Assembly: GCA_964519835.1 (NCBI GenBank)
Contig: CAZFLD010000031.1
Coordinates: forward strand, 1 to 46,060
Source of the DNA: CAZFLD01 sp964519835
GTDB taxonomy: Bacteria; Spirochaetota; Spirochaetia; DSM-27196; CAZFLD01
Reading direction: 5' to 3'
DNA: 46,060 bases
The notes beneath the pieces are model-generated. The model was not told the DNA's origin, ran no database searches, and saw only the letters and a program-made list of their open reading frames with translations. This document shows, piece by piece, positions 1-8,242 of this stretch (position 1 is the first letter of the stretch; each line of letters starts with the position of its first letter). Made by a program: the position numbers and the translations under genes.

Positions 1-1346
1 CACGAGGTGCTCCCCCGCCCGGCGGCGTCGGAGCGCCCGGCGCCGCCTGCAAGTGTCCGAAGATAGTCCGACCGAGTCACTATCCCGACCAATGTGTCGT
101 CCTGGACAACGGGAAGATGTCCGATGTCGTGCACAAAAAACAGCTCCTCGAGGTCGTGAACGGTGTGTGCAGGGCTACAGGTGACGACCTGCGGTGTCAT
201 AAAGCCTTTCACGGAGGTATGCATCTTCTCGAGTCGCCGCCCCTTCATGATGTCCCGCAGGGTCATAAAGCCCACTATCCTGTTCGTCGCGTCTACGACG
301 GGCGCTCCGGTGTGGTTGATTTTCTCGAGAAAGCGGGAGGCGTCGAGGAGCGTGTGACTCGAGGAAATGGTTGATACCTCTTTTGTCATGATGTCTCGAG
401 CAGAGATGGCCGGCGTTACCTGCAAATCGAGAGACCGGGCAAGTCGGTCCACAACGTCTTCCAGGCTCGTCTCTTTGGCGAGGGCGGAGGCGGCCGTAAA
501 GTGGCCGCCTCCGCCAATGGCTCCAAGAATCTCGTTGACCTTCACCCTCGCCTTGCGACTGCGGCCGATCACAAGCGTGCTTCCCGAGTCTTCGAAGTGA
601 AACACGCCGAACAAGGCGTCGAGATCCTCCACCTCGAAGACTTTCTCTACAACCGCCGCCAACCCGGACACCTGCTTATCCAAGGTGACAACAAAGCGCC
701 CGAGTTGGTGTCCCTTTATCTCTTCCGTGGTGATAAGGCCAAGCGCCTTGTGAAAGAGATCGATCTGGTCCTCCTCGCGAAGGCTCTTGAGGAAGGAGGT
801 CGCAAGACGAACCGTAGCTCCGTGGGCGAGCATAAACGCGGAAACAGCAAATTCATCGGCGCCGACATTCTCGTGAGTGAAGTTGCCTGTGTCGCCGTAT
901 ATGCCGGCAAGGGCAATCGTAGCCTCTTCGGGTGTCGGGGCGATATTACGGCCCATCAGCTCTTTGCCGAGGATCGTTGCGGTAGAACCAAAATCGCCTC
1001 CCACCAGAAGGGCGTTGGGGAAGTCCTCGGGTTCACCCGGATGATGGTCGTAAATGGTCACGGCGCAGTCCGGCGGAGGCTCCGTCAGCCCGAGCGCGCG
1101 GAAGTACTCTGTTACCCGAGAGAAGCTTCTTGTGTCCACGATGATAAGCTCCTCGAGATTGGCTCCTTGTATCTCTTTTGTCGAGAGGAAATCGAGCTCC
1201 GTCTCATACAAGTTGTAGAGGTACCGCGCTACCGGATGGACCGTGCCGCTTTTGACGGCAACAAACTCAGGATGCAATCGCCGCGCCAGTGCGACTGACG
1301 CAATGCAGTCCAGATCCATGTTGGAGTGTCCGACAATCAGTTTCAC
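1..1346 (-). CDS. DHH phosphoesterase/CBS-pair protein, 3' end beyond window
   Basis: This is the N-terminal 448 residues of a cytoplasmic DHH-family protein; the reading frame is open to the window edge. It begins MKLIVGHSNMDLDCIAS, the first metal-site strand of DHH phosphoesterases. IYDHHPGE (about residue 100) is the DHH motif and GGGGHF (about 277) marks a DHHA1 domain. Residues about 305-430 form a pair of CBS domains (HLPVVQDDTLVGIVTRSDYL). A Pro/Gly-rich linker follows. Some bacterial proteins with this order continue into a tRNA nucleotidyltransferase/poly(A) polymerase module; that is inference, because the rest is off the window. The GTG at 1346 is chosen because GAGG lies 8 bp upstream and the family normally starts just before this strand. 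An in-frame ATG at 1415, 2 bp after the upstream stop, is the alternative. It is the last gene of the FlaA operon seen here. Confidence 0.85.
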   Translation of the reverse strand, partial: MKLIVGHSNMDLDCIASVALARRLHPEFVAVKSGTVHPVARYLYNLYETELDFLSTKEIQGANLEELIIVDTRSFSRVTEYFRALGLTEPPPDCAVTIYDHHPGEPEDFPNALLVGGDFGSTATILGKELMGRNIAPTPEEATIALAGIYGDTGNFTHENVGADEFAVSAFMLAHGATVRLATSFLKSLREEDQIDLFHKALGLITTEEIKGHQLGRFVVTLDKQVSGLAAVVEKVFEVEDLDALFGVFHFEDSGSTLVIGRSRKARVKVNEILGAIGGGGHFTAASALAKETSLEDVVDRLARSLDLQVTPAISARDIMTKEVSTISSSHTLLDASRFLEKINHTGAPVVDATNRIVGFMTLRDIMKGRRLEKMHTSVKGFMTPQVVTCSPAHTVHDLEELFFVHDIGHLPVVQDDTLVGIVTRSDYLRTLAGGAGRSDAAGRGSTS

Positions 1347-1417
1347 ACCCGTGCCCTCGTCAAACAGAGCCACGCCGGCAAGGACCCGACCGTGTCGCGA
1401 CTCCGGCGAATCCATCC

Positions 1418-1669
1418 CTATCCATACGATGTTCCGTCGGCCGCAAGTCCAAGGCTGTACAAGAGCCCGGCAGTACTAAGCACGCGCGCTACTTCGCCGG
1501 CCGTCTTTTGGGCTTGGTTCGGGGAGTTGTGCTGGAGAAAAGCGCGCTCGGTGACCAACGTGAAGCTCCGGGCCTCGAACACGCCGTGCGAGGACGGATC
1601 GGAAAAAACCCTGGGATCGACGCCGCCCGGAACGGTGCGCTCACCGAGCTCCGCGGTGACGACTACCAT
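1418..1669 (-). CDS. Small hypothetical protein in the FlaA operon
   Basis: An 83-residue open frame that I do not recognise. Its ATG overlaps the stop codon of the upstream FlaA-like gene (ATGGTAG), and AAGG lies 6 bp before it, so translational coupling is plausible. It has no signal peptide or membrane segment. It is rich in charged and small residues and ends in a moderately hydrophobic stretch (VLSTAGLLYSLGLA). The DHH/CBS gene starts 71 bp downstream, or 2 bp downstream if its alternative ATG is used. Position and ribosome-binding site support it as a real gene. No function can be assigned. It could also be a remnant, or the N-terminal part of a frameshifted longer gene. Confidence 0.5.
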   Translation of the reverse strand: MVVVTAELGERTVPGGVDPRVFSDPSSHGVFEARSFTLVTERAFLQHNSPNQAQKTAGEVARVLSTAGLLYSLGLAADGTSYG

Positions 1670-2313
1670 GGGGGACCTTCGAAAACGGCACGATCGTAGC
1701 GAATTCCAAGGCGCTGGATACGCACGGTGAATGGGGTTGCCGCCGGCCGGAGGACGATGGCCGCGACTCTCCGCCTGTAGGCCGACGGCTCCCTCAGTGT
1801 GCTCAAACGAAGCTCTCGGTTGCGGATGTCGTCGATGTAGTGTGGGTTTTGCCACACGTAGGTTTGATAGCCGCCGGATGATTCTTCGAGCATGCCAAAA
1901 TCATAGAGCACAGGCATTGCCGGTTCGTCGATGAGGGCAATCTCCATAACAGCGGCCCCGGTCTCGACCATGATCTTTGCGGACAGGTGATTCACAACGC
2001 CAACGTTTATGGCGTCATTAAAAAATCCGTGGGGCGGGAGGAGTACGATCGGCGAATCACCCACTTGCGGCGTCAGCTCGACGCTGATTGTGCCGTCTTG
2101 CGTAACGTAGCCGACTTCGACGCCGTCAATCGGCCGGCCGGTGCGCAGACCGACCACCCGCCAATTGTCCCCGGTGCCGCCCGGGTCACGATGGTCGTCG
2201 GGGGCGTTTTGGCCGTCGGGGGCGTTTTGGCTGTCAAAAAACGACGCGTCGGCGGGAAAAGCGCCGGCCGCGGCCACCAGGAGAATTCCGGCGAGCAGAG
2301 CAACGGGTTTCAC
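1663..2313 (-). CDS. Flagellar filament outer-layer protein FlaA family (FlaA1-like)
   Basis: A secreted 216-residue protein of the spirochaete flagellar sheath family, expected in the periplasm around the FlaB core. A signal peptide (MKPVALLAGILLVAAAGAFPADA) is followed by a short Asp/Asn/Ala/Pro repeat. The C-terminal half has the family hallmark WQNPHYIDDIRNRELRL and ends with GIRYDRAV. I recall closely similar text in Treponema FlaA1 (NPSYISDVRSREVRL, then IIYDKAV). It is shorter than treponemal FlaA1, mainly at both ends. The start is GTG with GGAGG 7 bp upstream, and that GTG overlaps the TGA of the preceding gene. It is the fifth gene of a tight operon with three other FlaA-like genes. 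Family confidence is high; which FlaA subtype it replaces is inference. Confidence 0.8.
   Translation of the reverse strand: MKPVALLAGILLVAAAGAFPADASFFDSQNAPDGQNAPDDHRDPGGTGDNWRVVGLRTGRPIDGVEVGYVTQDGTISVELTPQVGDSPIVLLPPHGFFNDAINVGVVNHLSAKIMVETGAAVMEIALIDEPAMPVLYDFGMLEESSGGYQTYVWQNPHYIDDIRNRELRLSTLREPSAYRRRVAAIVLRPAATPFTVRIQRLGIRYDRAVFEGPPW
2200..2235. repeat. 18-bp tandem duplication in FlaA-like gene
   Basis: Two adjacent near-identical 18-bp units (GGGGGCGTTTTGGCCGTC on the plus strand, one C/T difference). They encode the doubled SQNAPD/GQNAPD just after the signal peptide of the FlaA-like protein at 1663-2313. A length-variable extracytoplasmic linker is likely. Confidence 0.75.
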
Positions 2314-2993
2314 TCAAAGACCTCCTCCAGCACGATCCCCATCACGATCTCTCCGAGGAGAATCCGCATGTCTTTGTTGTTGGGAGCCGCCGTAGTCGGG
2401 CTTGTAATTGTCAGCCCGAGGAATCGCGACGGCTCAGGGTCGTGTGGATAGCCCGGCGTGCCGACGGCATATGCCACCATTGTCCGACGGCCGACAAACG
2501 TGAGGTATCCTAAAAAAAGAGAGTCCAACAAGGTGCCGGTTATCGTCCCGCCGCCCCCTGCCCCCAACACGTCGGATCGGGCGAAAAGAACGGCCAATCC
2601 GTGGTCGTAACTCAGAGAAACAACCTGGGCCCGTACGTCCCGGATGCGAATATCCGGCGGCGTTTCGCCGCCATAGAGCAGCGTAACGCTATGTGACGAT
2701 TTCACATACGGGAATGGGATGGACAACTCCAAATAGGTGCCCGATGCACCAGAGTCGTCGTACTCGACGGGCCGCAAGAAAACGCCGGCGTCGGCGGGAT
2801 CGACGGGCCTCCCACCCACAAGCACCGACCAGTTTGACGGGTCCGCTGCCACGGGATCGAACACAAGACCTCTGTCCGTGGCTTCAAAAACCTGATCGGC
2901 ATCTGGGGCATCTGGGGCGTCTTGTGTATCTTGGGCGACGACACCGGCGGCGACACCGCCGATCAGAAACAGAACCAAGAGGCGGGGGCGCAT
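2310..2993 (-). CDS. FlaA-family-like secreted protein
   Basis: A 227-residue exported protein in the FlaA operon. The signal peptide (MRPRLLVLFLIGGVAAGVVAQ) is followed by a low-complexity DTQDAPDAPDAD segment and then a beta-rich domain. Features that fit the FlaA fold are the NWSVLVGG and LELSIPFPY strands, a GYLTFVGRR segment and a C-terminal PNNKDMRILLGEIVMGI strand. It is more divergent than its neighbours, so membership rests partly on context. It starts at an ATG with AGG 4 bp upstream, immediately after the HEAT-repeat gene, and its TGA overlaps the GTG of the next gene. A periplasmic sheath or sheath-assembly role is inferred. An unrelated beta-sandwich envelope protein remains possible. 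Confidence 0.6.
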   Translation of the reverse strand: MRPRLLVLFLIGGVAAGVVAQDTQDAPDAPDADQVFEATDRGLVFDPVAADPSNWSVLVGGRPVDPADAGVFLRPVEYDDSGASGTYLELSIPFPYVKSSHSVTLLYGGETPPDIRIRDVRAQVVSLSYDHGLAVLFARSDVLGAGGGGTITGTLLDSLFLGYLTFVGRRTMVAYAVGTPGYPHDPEPSRFLGLTITSPTTAAPNNKDMRILLGEIVMGIVLEEVFE

Positions 2994-2994
2994 G

Positions 2995-4377
2995 TCACCT
3001 GGCTCCTTGTCGATGCTTGAGGATCAGACCGGCGGCGGTTGTAGAAACGATCCCGTTACGACTGTAGAGGTACGATTCGAGAGTCTCGGGATCGTGGTAG
3101 ATCTCGTCGAGCAGCTCGAGGACAATCGCCTGGTTGTGCGGGTCTGTTTCCGAGTCCAGCAGGTGATACAGCTCGGTGAGCTCAAAAGCGGTTTGCAGCG
3201 CCGAAGAGTCACGCAAAGCCGTCAGGGATTCGCGTCGAGCCGACGCATTGTCATGCCGGGCAAACTCACCGAGGAGCGCTGTTCGTACGTCACTCGGCGG
3301 TGCGTCGGCGGTCACGTGCACGTACTCGAGCAGCACCGCGTCCTCCGCGGCTTTGGTAAATGCCACGATGCGATCCACATCGCCGGGCCGCGGCACTCCC
3401 GCGTATACGTGGGCCAAAGCGTCCGCTGCGCGGTGTGCGGGAAAGGCGGTATGTTCGGCAAAGTCCCGCCGAAGGGCTTCGGTGCTTGTCTCGATCCCAT
3501 ACTTGGCGGCTGCTTCATTGCTGTAAACTACGTTCGATGTGGGCCACACAAAGTCTCGTCTGTAGACCTCGTCGGTGAACTCATATCGATAGAGCAGAGC
3601 TTGGTAGAGAAGCTCATCAAGTGTAAAAGTTCGCTGTACCACGGGGCGCGAGGGGTCGATACCGGCGGCGTGGGCCAAGGGGTGATACAGCGGCTCGATC
3701 GGCAGACCGCGTTCTATGCGGTACTCTAGTAGCCGGGCGTATAAGCTCGGTTCTTGCCGGGCGCCAAAGAAGCTATGGGTGAGCACTGCGTCGTAGGGGT
3801 TCTCTCGGTGTTCCAGGTACACCTCCGCCATGGCGATCGGAAACATCAACGATGGTGTATCTGAGGGAACCTGTTGATCGAGATACCAGAATACGTTGTC
3901 GAAGAGCGGTATCTTGTCGAATCCGATAATCGAAAAAAGCACGTAGAGGTCCATGGATCCGAGGACCTGGTCGTTGTGCTCGATCAGGAACTCTACAGTC
4001 CCTTCCGGATCAAGAAAGTACAGTGTTTCGACTGCGTTGCTCTGCCAAAGAAACTGCCCGGGACTCCGCAGGTGCGAGCGAAAGTCGCGAAAGCGGGCCT
4101 GAACCGCCTCGTAGACGTCAGGAGTACCGGGAGCATCCGTCGTGCCGGGGCCACCGGCGTATCGAATCATAGCAAAGGCGGTTCTTCGAACTTCGGAGTC
4201 GAGGGAGTCGAGCCCGTCAAATAGGATCGCACGGGCCTCCTCGACAGGGACATCGACGGTAAAGGATCGTTCCTCCCGAAGTTCCTCCGCCGCTCCCTCG
4301 CCAAAACCAATGCCGTGTGCGGTGAAGGCTACGGCCGTAACCAAAAGCAGCGTTCGAGTGCCGCCGGTCAGCATCAC
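2995..4377 (-). CDS. Secreted HEAT-repeat-like protein
   Basis: A 460-residue protein with an N-terminal signal peptide (about residues 1-28). It is mostly helical, with paired helices resembling HEAT/Armadillo repeats. Clear examples are LDSEVRRTAFAMIRYAGG near the N terminus and PSDVRTALLGEFARH and SARRESLTALRD near the C terminus. Such repeats are scaffolds for protein binding, not catalysts. It sits between two pairs of FlaA-like genes, its start overlaps the end of the preceding gene, and the next ATG follows its TGA with almost no gap. A periplasmic scaffold or chaperone for sheath proteins is a reasonable inference, but I know of no named family for it. GTG at 4377 has GGAGG 7 bp upstream; ATG at 4374 is equally possible. 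Confidence 0.75.
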   Translation of the reverse strand: MMLTGGTRTLLLVTAVAFTAHGIGFGEGAAEELREERSFTVDVPVEEARAILFDGLDSLDSEVRRTAFAMIRYAGGPGTTDAPGTPDVYEAVQARFRDFRSHLRSPGQFLWQSNAVETLYFLDPEGTVEFLIEHNDQVLGSMDLYVLFSIIGFDKIPLFDNVFWYLDQQVPSDTPSLMFPIAMAEVYLEHRENPYDAVLTHSFFGARQEPSLYARLLEYRIERGLPIEPLYHPLAHAAGIDPSRPVVQRTFTLDELLYQALLYRYEFTDEVYRRDFVWPTSNVVYSNEAAAKYGIETSTEALRRDFAEHTAFPAHRAADALAHVYAGVPRPGDVDRIVAFTKAAEDAVLLEYVHVTADAPPSDVRTALLGEFARHDNASARRESLTALRDSSALQTAFELTELYHLLDSETDPHNQAIVLELLDEIYHDPETLESYLYSRNGIVSTTAAGLILKHRQGAR

Positions 4378-5048
4378 TCCCAGTCCTCCGGTTGGTCTGA
4401 ATCGCCATAGCCCTCAAATATGTCGGTGATTGCCCGAACCTCGGTGAGAGCAAACCAAAAGCCCTCCGGCGGCACGTCCGTATTCGGAATCGGGAGAAGC
4501 TCGATGCCCGCGAAAAAGATGCCGCCCTGCCGCACCCTCCGGGGTGGCCACTGAATAATTGCGGGAGAGACGACCACGGTCAGATTGATGTTGCCGTCGG
4601 GGACGCCCCAGGTGGTCGCGGGGACCTTGTATTCGATGCCGCGGTTGTCATGGATGATCACGCGGAAGTTCATGAGTCGACCGACCGATGTCCAGATATC
4701 CGCCGTGATAGTCTTGGTGATGCCCGGGACACGTATCGGTTCCGGCGCGTAGATTGCAACTCGAGGTAGAGTAAAGGCTTGTGGCGTCATTTCCACTGTC
4801 AGAGCCGAGACTTCGTCCTCGGCATGAAGGGAAGGAGCGGTTCCCGCCGTCACCCGGGCAGCCGCCACGTCGGTCGACCACCGCCGCGCTGAAGCCCGGT
4901 CCAGGCTGGTGACGACAATCTCCTCGAGCCGTTGTTGTGCCGTATCAACGCCCAAGGGTTCCGGGACTTGGCTGAATGCAGGGATTGCTGCGGCGAGAAG
5001 CGCAAAAGCAACAACGAACGCCGCCGGTGCGCGGCAAACCAATCTCAT
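4374..5048 (-). CDS. Flagellar filament outer-layer protein FlaA family (FlaA2-like)
   Basis: A 224-residue exported FlaA-family protein. The signal peptide ends near IPAFSQ. The mature part has the family order: an N-terminal SLDRASARRWS segment, then PEPIRVPGITKTITADIWTS with the conserved P-G-hydrophobic-K turn, MNFRVIIHDNRG, and a C-terminal AITDIFEGYGDSDQPEDWE. The acidic C-terminal end after a T-D-x-F core closely resembles the end of treponemal FlaA2 proteins as I remember them. It is expected to coat the periplasmic flagellar filament. Its ATG overlaps the TGA of the preceding gene (ATGA), which indicates coupling. The assignment to the FlaA family is firm; the subtype is less so. Confidence 0.82.
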   Translation of the reverse strand: MRLVCRAPAAFVVAFALLAAAIPAFSQVPEPLGVDTAQQRLEEIVVTSLDRASARRWSTDVAAARVTAGTAPSLHAEDEVSALTVEMTPQAFTLPRVAIYAPEPIRVPGITKTITADIWTSVGRLMNFRVIIHDNRGIEYKVPATTWGVPDGNINLTVVVSPAIIQWPPRRVRQGGIFFAGIELLPIPNTDVPPEGFWFALTEVRAITDIFEGYGDSDQPEDWE

Positions 5049-5749
5049 CGACCTGCTCCTCCGCGGCTTTCCGTCGTGTCGCCGGGCGTTGGGACCGGTT
5101 CAGCCGGAAAGGTCATAATCAGTGCATCGAAGTACAGGTATTCGACACCTTGCATGGCCAAAGGCTCCGTCTTTAGCACAAAGCCACCGAGCCGAAGAGG
5201 ACGGGCGGCTTTGGGAACCTCCAAACGAAACTCCTGCGACACCAGCATCCACCCGGCGGAGTTGGTGCGCCCCAGATAGACGTGAGCGAATGGGTTTCCA
5301 TCGTCGTCGAGTAGTAGTAGCTCGAGCTCGTGGTTGCTATTGTCGCCGGAGACCCAGAGGTCAATGCCGACGGGAACTGCCTCGAGGACGGGCGGGTTTA
5401 CGGGAGCCACCAGGATACCATGGCGAGCCGCGCGAGAGCTCTCGATTCGAAGACCTAATACCGATTGCTGGGTGCCGAGCTCCACGGGGAGTAAGCCGCC
5501 GTCTTCGAAATTCCGGATGTCGGCCGGTGCTCCCGGGCGGATTTCGACGCGTAGGTCGAGCTCGGGGTCGTCTATGCGGGTGCCCCACTCCTCGAGAGCA
5601 AAGCGTGTTACCGTCCAGTCGGGCAAGCTCTCGAAGTCTTCAACAACGGTGCGTGAAAACGGCAGTCGCAGTAGCTCCGATTGGCCAAAGGCCGCCGAAG
5701 CAAAAACAAACAACAGGATACCTGTACCAACCGCGGCACGCGACAACAC
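5045..5749 (-). CDS. FlaA-family flagellar sheath-like protein, first gene of operon
   Basis: A 234-residue exported protein. The signal peptide ends FASAAFGQ and is followed by a FlaA-type beta-sandwich. VVEDFESLPDWTVTRFALEEW matches the opening strand of the family. VGIDLWVSGDNSNHELELLL, SAGWMLVSQEF and VEYLYFDALIMTF match the later strands, the last being the usual family end in which a Y-x-Y-F-D core precedes the C terminus. It heads the operon and overlaps the next FlaA-like gene by 4 bp. The start is GTG 5749 (TTG 5746 is next). No Shine-Dalgarno is visible, and a weak -10 box lies only 6 bp upstream. Presumed periplasmic flagellar sheath component. Confidence 0.75.
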   Translation of the reverse strand: MLSRAAVGTGILLFVFASAAFGQSELLRLPFSRTVVEDFESLPDWTVTRFALEEWGTRIDDPELDLRVEIRPGAPADIRNFEDGGLLPVELGTQQSVLGLRIESSRAARHGILVAPVNPPVLEAVPVGIDLWVSGDNSNHELELLLLDDDGNPFAHVYLGRTNSAGWMLVSQEFRLEVPKAARPLRLGGFVLKTEPLAMQGVEYLYFDALIMTFPAEPVPTPGDTTESRGGAGR

Positions 5750-5755
5750 ACCGAA

Positions 5756-5784
5756 AAGCTATCAAACCGCTCTATGGGGTGCAA
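5756..5784 (-). promoter_or_regulatory. Weak candidate promoter of the FlaA operon
   Basis: On the minus strand TTGCAC and TAGCTT are separated by 17 bp, and GTG 5749 lies 6 bp beyond the -10 box. The -10 box matches consensus at only 3 of 6 bases, so this is tentative. I did not find a good FliA-type promoter. Confidence 0.3.
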
Positions 5785-6002
5785 GCCTTTGCGCACGCAC
5801 TGCTTTGAAATCACTTTTGTTCCGCCCATGGCCGACGATTGTCGTGGCCGGCTCGAGGAGCCTCGACCCTGCCGGCGGTCTCCGCATGGGCTGGGAGGTG
5901 GGCGAGACTCACGGGCCTTTTGAGATGATCGCACCCCTCGATGAGACAAACGCCGCCGTCGTGAAGCTTGCCGCCACGACTTTGAAGCTGTACCGTTCGC
6001 AG

Positions 6003-7493
6003 ATGGTCAACACAACCAAGGCCGACCGCGGGACCATGCTCGCCTGCCGGCCGATCGCTCCGCTTCTCGCGGCGATGGCCCTTCCGGCCACCGTCGCAAT
6101 GGCGGTGAACGCCCTGTACAATCTTGTAGACACCGTTTTTATAGGACAAGGCGTGGGGGCGTTGGCCATCGCCGGCCTTGGCGTGGCCTTTCCGGTCCAG
6201 ATCATCGTGCTGTCTATTGCGCTGATGATGGGTATCGGCACGGCCTCGGTTGTATCGCGCTCATTGGGAGCGGGGCGGCCGGATCGAGCAGCACAAGCCG
6301 TGGGCGGCTCGTTTACCGTTCTTCTGCTATTGGCGCTTGCCTTGACCGCGCTCGGACTCCTGTTCCTGGACGAGGTTCTTGTCCTCTTTGGTGCAACGCC
6401 TGACATTCTGCCCTACGCCCGAGAGTACCTCGGCACCGTTCTCCCGGGCGCTGCGTTTATCGGCACCGGCATAGCCGCCAATCACTCCGTGCGCTCGGAG
6501 GGGCGGGCCGCCATGTCGATGGCGATTGTAATCACCGGGGCGCTTGCGAACATCGGCCTCGACGCGCTTTTTATCTTTGTATTCGACATGGGAATTCGGG
6601 GCGCGGCACTCGCGACGGTCGCCGCGCAGTTTATCAGTTTCTGCCTGGCGATCATCTTCTACGCGTCGGGCAACTCCAGCCTGCCCATCAAGCTGCGATA
6701 CCTCATCCCGAATCCTCCGATTGTGCGAGAGGTGATGACCGTCGGCCTTGCCGCGTTTGTTCGTCAATTCGGGCAGAGCCTTTTTGTCATAATTACAAAC
6801 AACGCGCTGCGAACCTATGGCCAGGACCTTCACATCGCTGCTTTTGGCGTTATCAACCGGGTGCTTATCTTTACGCTGATGCCGCTTATCGGCATTGCCC
6901 ATGGTTTGCAGCCCATCGTCGGCTACAACTACGGCGCCAAAAACTATCGCCGCGTCCGAACGGCCGTTGTTGTGGCATTTGGTATCTCCATGGTGGTCGC
7001 GCTTGTTTTCTTCACGGTGATCATGGCGGCACCGGGGGTGGTGTTTGGCATTTTTACCAACAGTTCCGAGCTGGTGGAGATCGGACAAGAGGCTCTGCGC
7101 ATAGTGATGTTGGTGCTTCCGGCCATCGGCCTGCAACTCGCCGGTGTTGTGTTTTTCCAGGCCGTCGGCAAGGCCGTGCCGGCGCTGTTTCTATCGATGA
7201 GCCGGCAGATTATCTTTTTGATCCCGCTGGTTCTCCTGCTTCCGAGAAGCCTTGGTCTTGTTGGGATCTGGGCCGCCTTCCCCATCGCCGACGGCGCCGC
7301 GGCGGCGTTGACCCTGGCTTTTCTCGCCCGGGAAATGCGCCGGCTCGGTATTGCCGCCGGGGCAGCTCGGGCCACGGCGGTGCTGGGTGTGGAATCGGAA
7401 GCGGCCCAGGGCGAGCAAGCGGAGGTACGACCGGGCGACCAAGCGGACGATTTACAAAATACATCTTCCATCGAAGGCTGTCCCGATGTTTAA
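6003..7493 (+). CDS. MATE family multidrug/sodium antiporter
   Basis: An integral membrane exporter of the MATE (NorM/DinF-like) family, with about twelve hydrophobic helices in two homologous halves. Typical family text is seen: PATVAMAVNALYNLVDTVFIG at the start of half one, RSLGAGRPDRA after helix 2, and in half two a matching PLIGIAHGLQPIVGYNYGA followed by a short basic loop. It should couple cation influx to export of organic cations, drugs or metabolites; the substrate cannot be read from sequence. The frame is open far upstream. ATG 6003 is chosen because the family usually starts 15-20 residues before the first helix; ATGs at 5886 and 5926 would add a non-homologous extension. No clear Shine-Dalgarno is present. 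The C-terminal 40 residues are a hydrophilic tail of unknown role. Confidence 0.88.
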   Translation: MVNTTKADRGTMLACRPIAPLLAAMALPATVAMAVNALYNLVDTVFIGQGVGALAIAGLGVAFPVQIIVLSIALMMGIGTASVVSRSLGAGRPDRAAQAVGGSFTVLLLLALALTALGLLFLDEVLVLFGATPDILPYAREYLGTVLPGAAFIGTGIAANHSVRSEGRAAMSMAIVITGALANIGLDALFIFVFDMGIRGAALATVAAQFISFCLAIIFYASGNSSLPIKLRYLIPNPPIVREVMTVGLAAFVRQFGQSLFVIITNNALRTYGQDLHIAAFGVINRVLIFTLMPLIGIAHGLQPIVGYNYGAKNYRRVRTAVVVAFGISMVVALVFFTVIMAAPGVVFGIFTNSSELVEIGQEALRIVMLVLPAIGLQLAGVVFFQAVGKAVPALFLSMSRQIIFLIPLVLLLPRSLGLVGIWAAFPIADGAAAALTLAFLAREMRRLGIAAGAARATAVLGVESEAAQGEQAEVRPGDQADDLQNTSSIEGCPDV

Positions 7494-7586
7494 TGGGTTA
7501 GCTGGTCCAAAGCCTGTTGATGTATCGCCACGCGTTTTGGCGCCACAAAAACTAAGCCCATGTCGAATTGCAAGTGAGGAGCGCCC

Positions 7587-8087
7587 ATGAACGTCACGAT
7601 CGTCCACGATTCACAGGCCGGGAATGGAGAGAAGCTATCCCTGGCTATGGCAAAAGCATTCGAGATCGACGGTAACGTCGTGACCGTCGGCCACGTGACC
7701 AGTATTGATGCCGCCACTGTTGCGTCTACGCCGCCGAATCTGCTGGTGGTCGGCGCCGCCATCAGAGCGTTTCGCACCAGTCCGGCAACTAAAACGTGGC
7801 TGGCAAAACTGGGCCGGCGGCTACACGATGAGGGCAAGTTGATACCCTGTGCGGCGGTGTTTGTCACACATGCGCTTCCCGTCAAGGGGGCCAATGGCTG
7901 GGGTCGGCGTTTTCTCAAACACGTCGGCAGGATCAAGGGCATCGGTCGCCTCTATCCTGAATGGCTCTCGGGCCGGGTGCTTGGTGCGAACGGGCCCCTC
8001 GAGGACGGCGCGGAGCAGGCCTTCGAGGCGCACGCTGCAACGCTCGCTTATTGGGCCTCCGGCGACGACACTCTTTCAACCAGCTAG
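7587..8087 (+). CDS. Flavodoxin-like protein
   Basis: A 166-residue cytoplasmic protein with the flavodoxin fold. The first strand and loop read MNVTIVHDSQAGNGEKLSLAM, the position of the FMN phosphate-binding loop. LLVVGAAIRAFRTSPATKTWL corresponds to strand 3 and the following loop, and CAAVFVTHALPVKGANGW to strand 4. It may bind FMN and carry electrons or act as a quinone-type reductase. The partner is unknown; neither neighbour suggests one. GAGGAG lies 5 bp before the ATG, so the start is secure. It is 93 bp downstream of the MATE gene and could share its transcript. Confidence 0.75.
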   Translation: MNVTIVHDSQAGNGEKLSLAMAKAFEIDGNVVTVGHVTSIDAATVASTPPNLLVVGAAIRAFRTSPATKTWLAKLGRRLHDEGKLIPCAAVFVTHALPVKGANGWGRRFLKHVGRIKGIGRLYPEWLSGRVLGANGPLEDGAEQAFEAHAATLAYWASGDDTLSTS

Positions 8088-8189
8088 GAAAAGATGCGTC
8101 CGATGATAACTCCAGCCGGCCGTGTCGCGCCTCGTTTTAGAAATCCTGCCCGGTGTGGCCAAACAAGACGTGGGTTTTTGTCCGGCCGC

Positions 8190-8230
8190 TTATGGGGCCG
8201 CCTATGGGGCCGCTCGGGGCCGCTCGGGGG
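8190..8230. repeat. Short GGGGCCGC tandem repeat
   Basis: Four imperfect copies of a 10-12 bp unit (TATGGGGCCGC, CTATGGGGCCGC, TCGGGGCCGC, TCGGGGGGCCC) fill the space between the flavodoxin gene and the end of the AraC-type gene. The GC-rich run could form secondary structure and act as a weak convergent transcription stop. No T-tract is present. Confidence 0.6.
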
Positions 8231-8242
8231 GCCCGCCCGCCG

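Noticed and set aside
501..1298. Plus-strand open frame of 265 codons
   Set aside because: Antisense to the DHH/CBS gene, whose motifs (DHH, GGGGH, CBS pair) are clear; the plus frame has no recognisable motif.
5334..6002. Long upstream extension of the MATE frame
   Set aside because: It overlaps the FlaA-like gene on the other strand, has no MATE homology and contains no hydrophobic helix; the family start fits 6003.
6327..7136. Minus-strand open frame of 269 codons rich in His, Asp and Lys
   Set aside because: Mirror image of the hydrophobic MATE helices; composition is typical of an antisense shadow.
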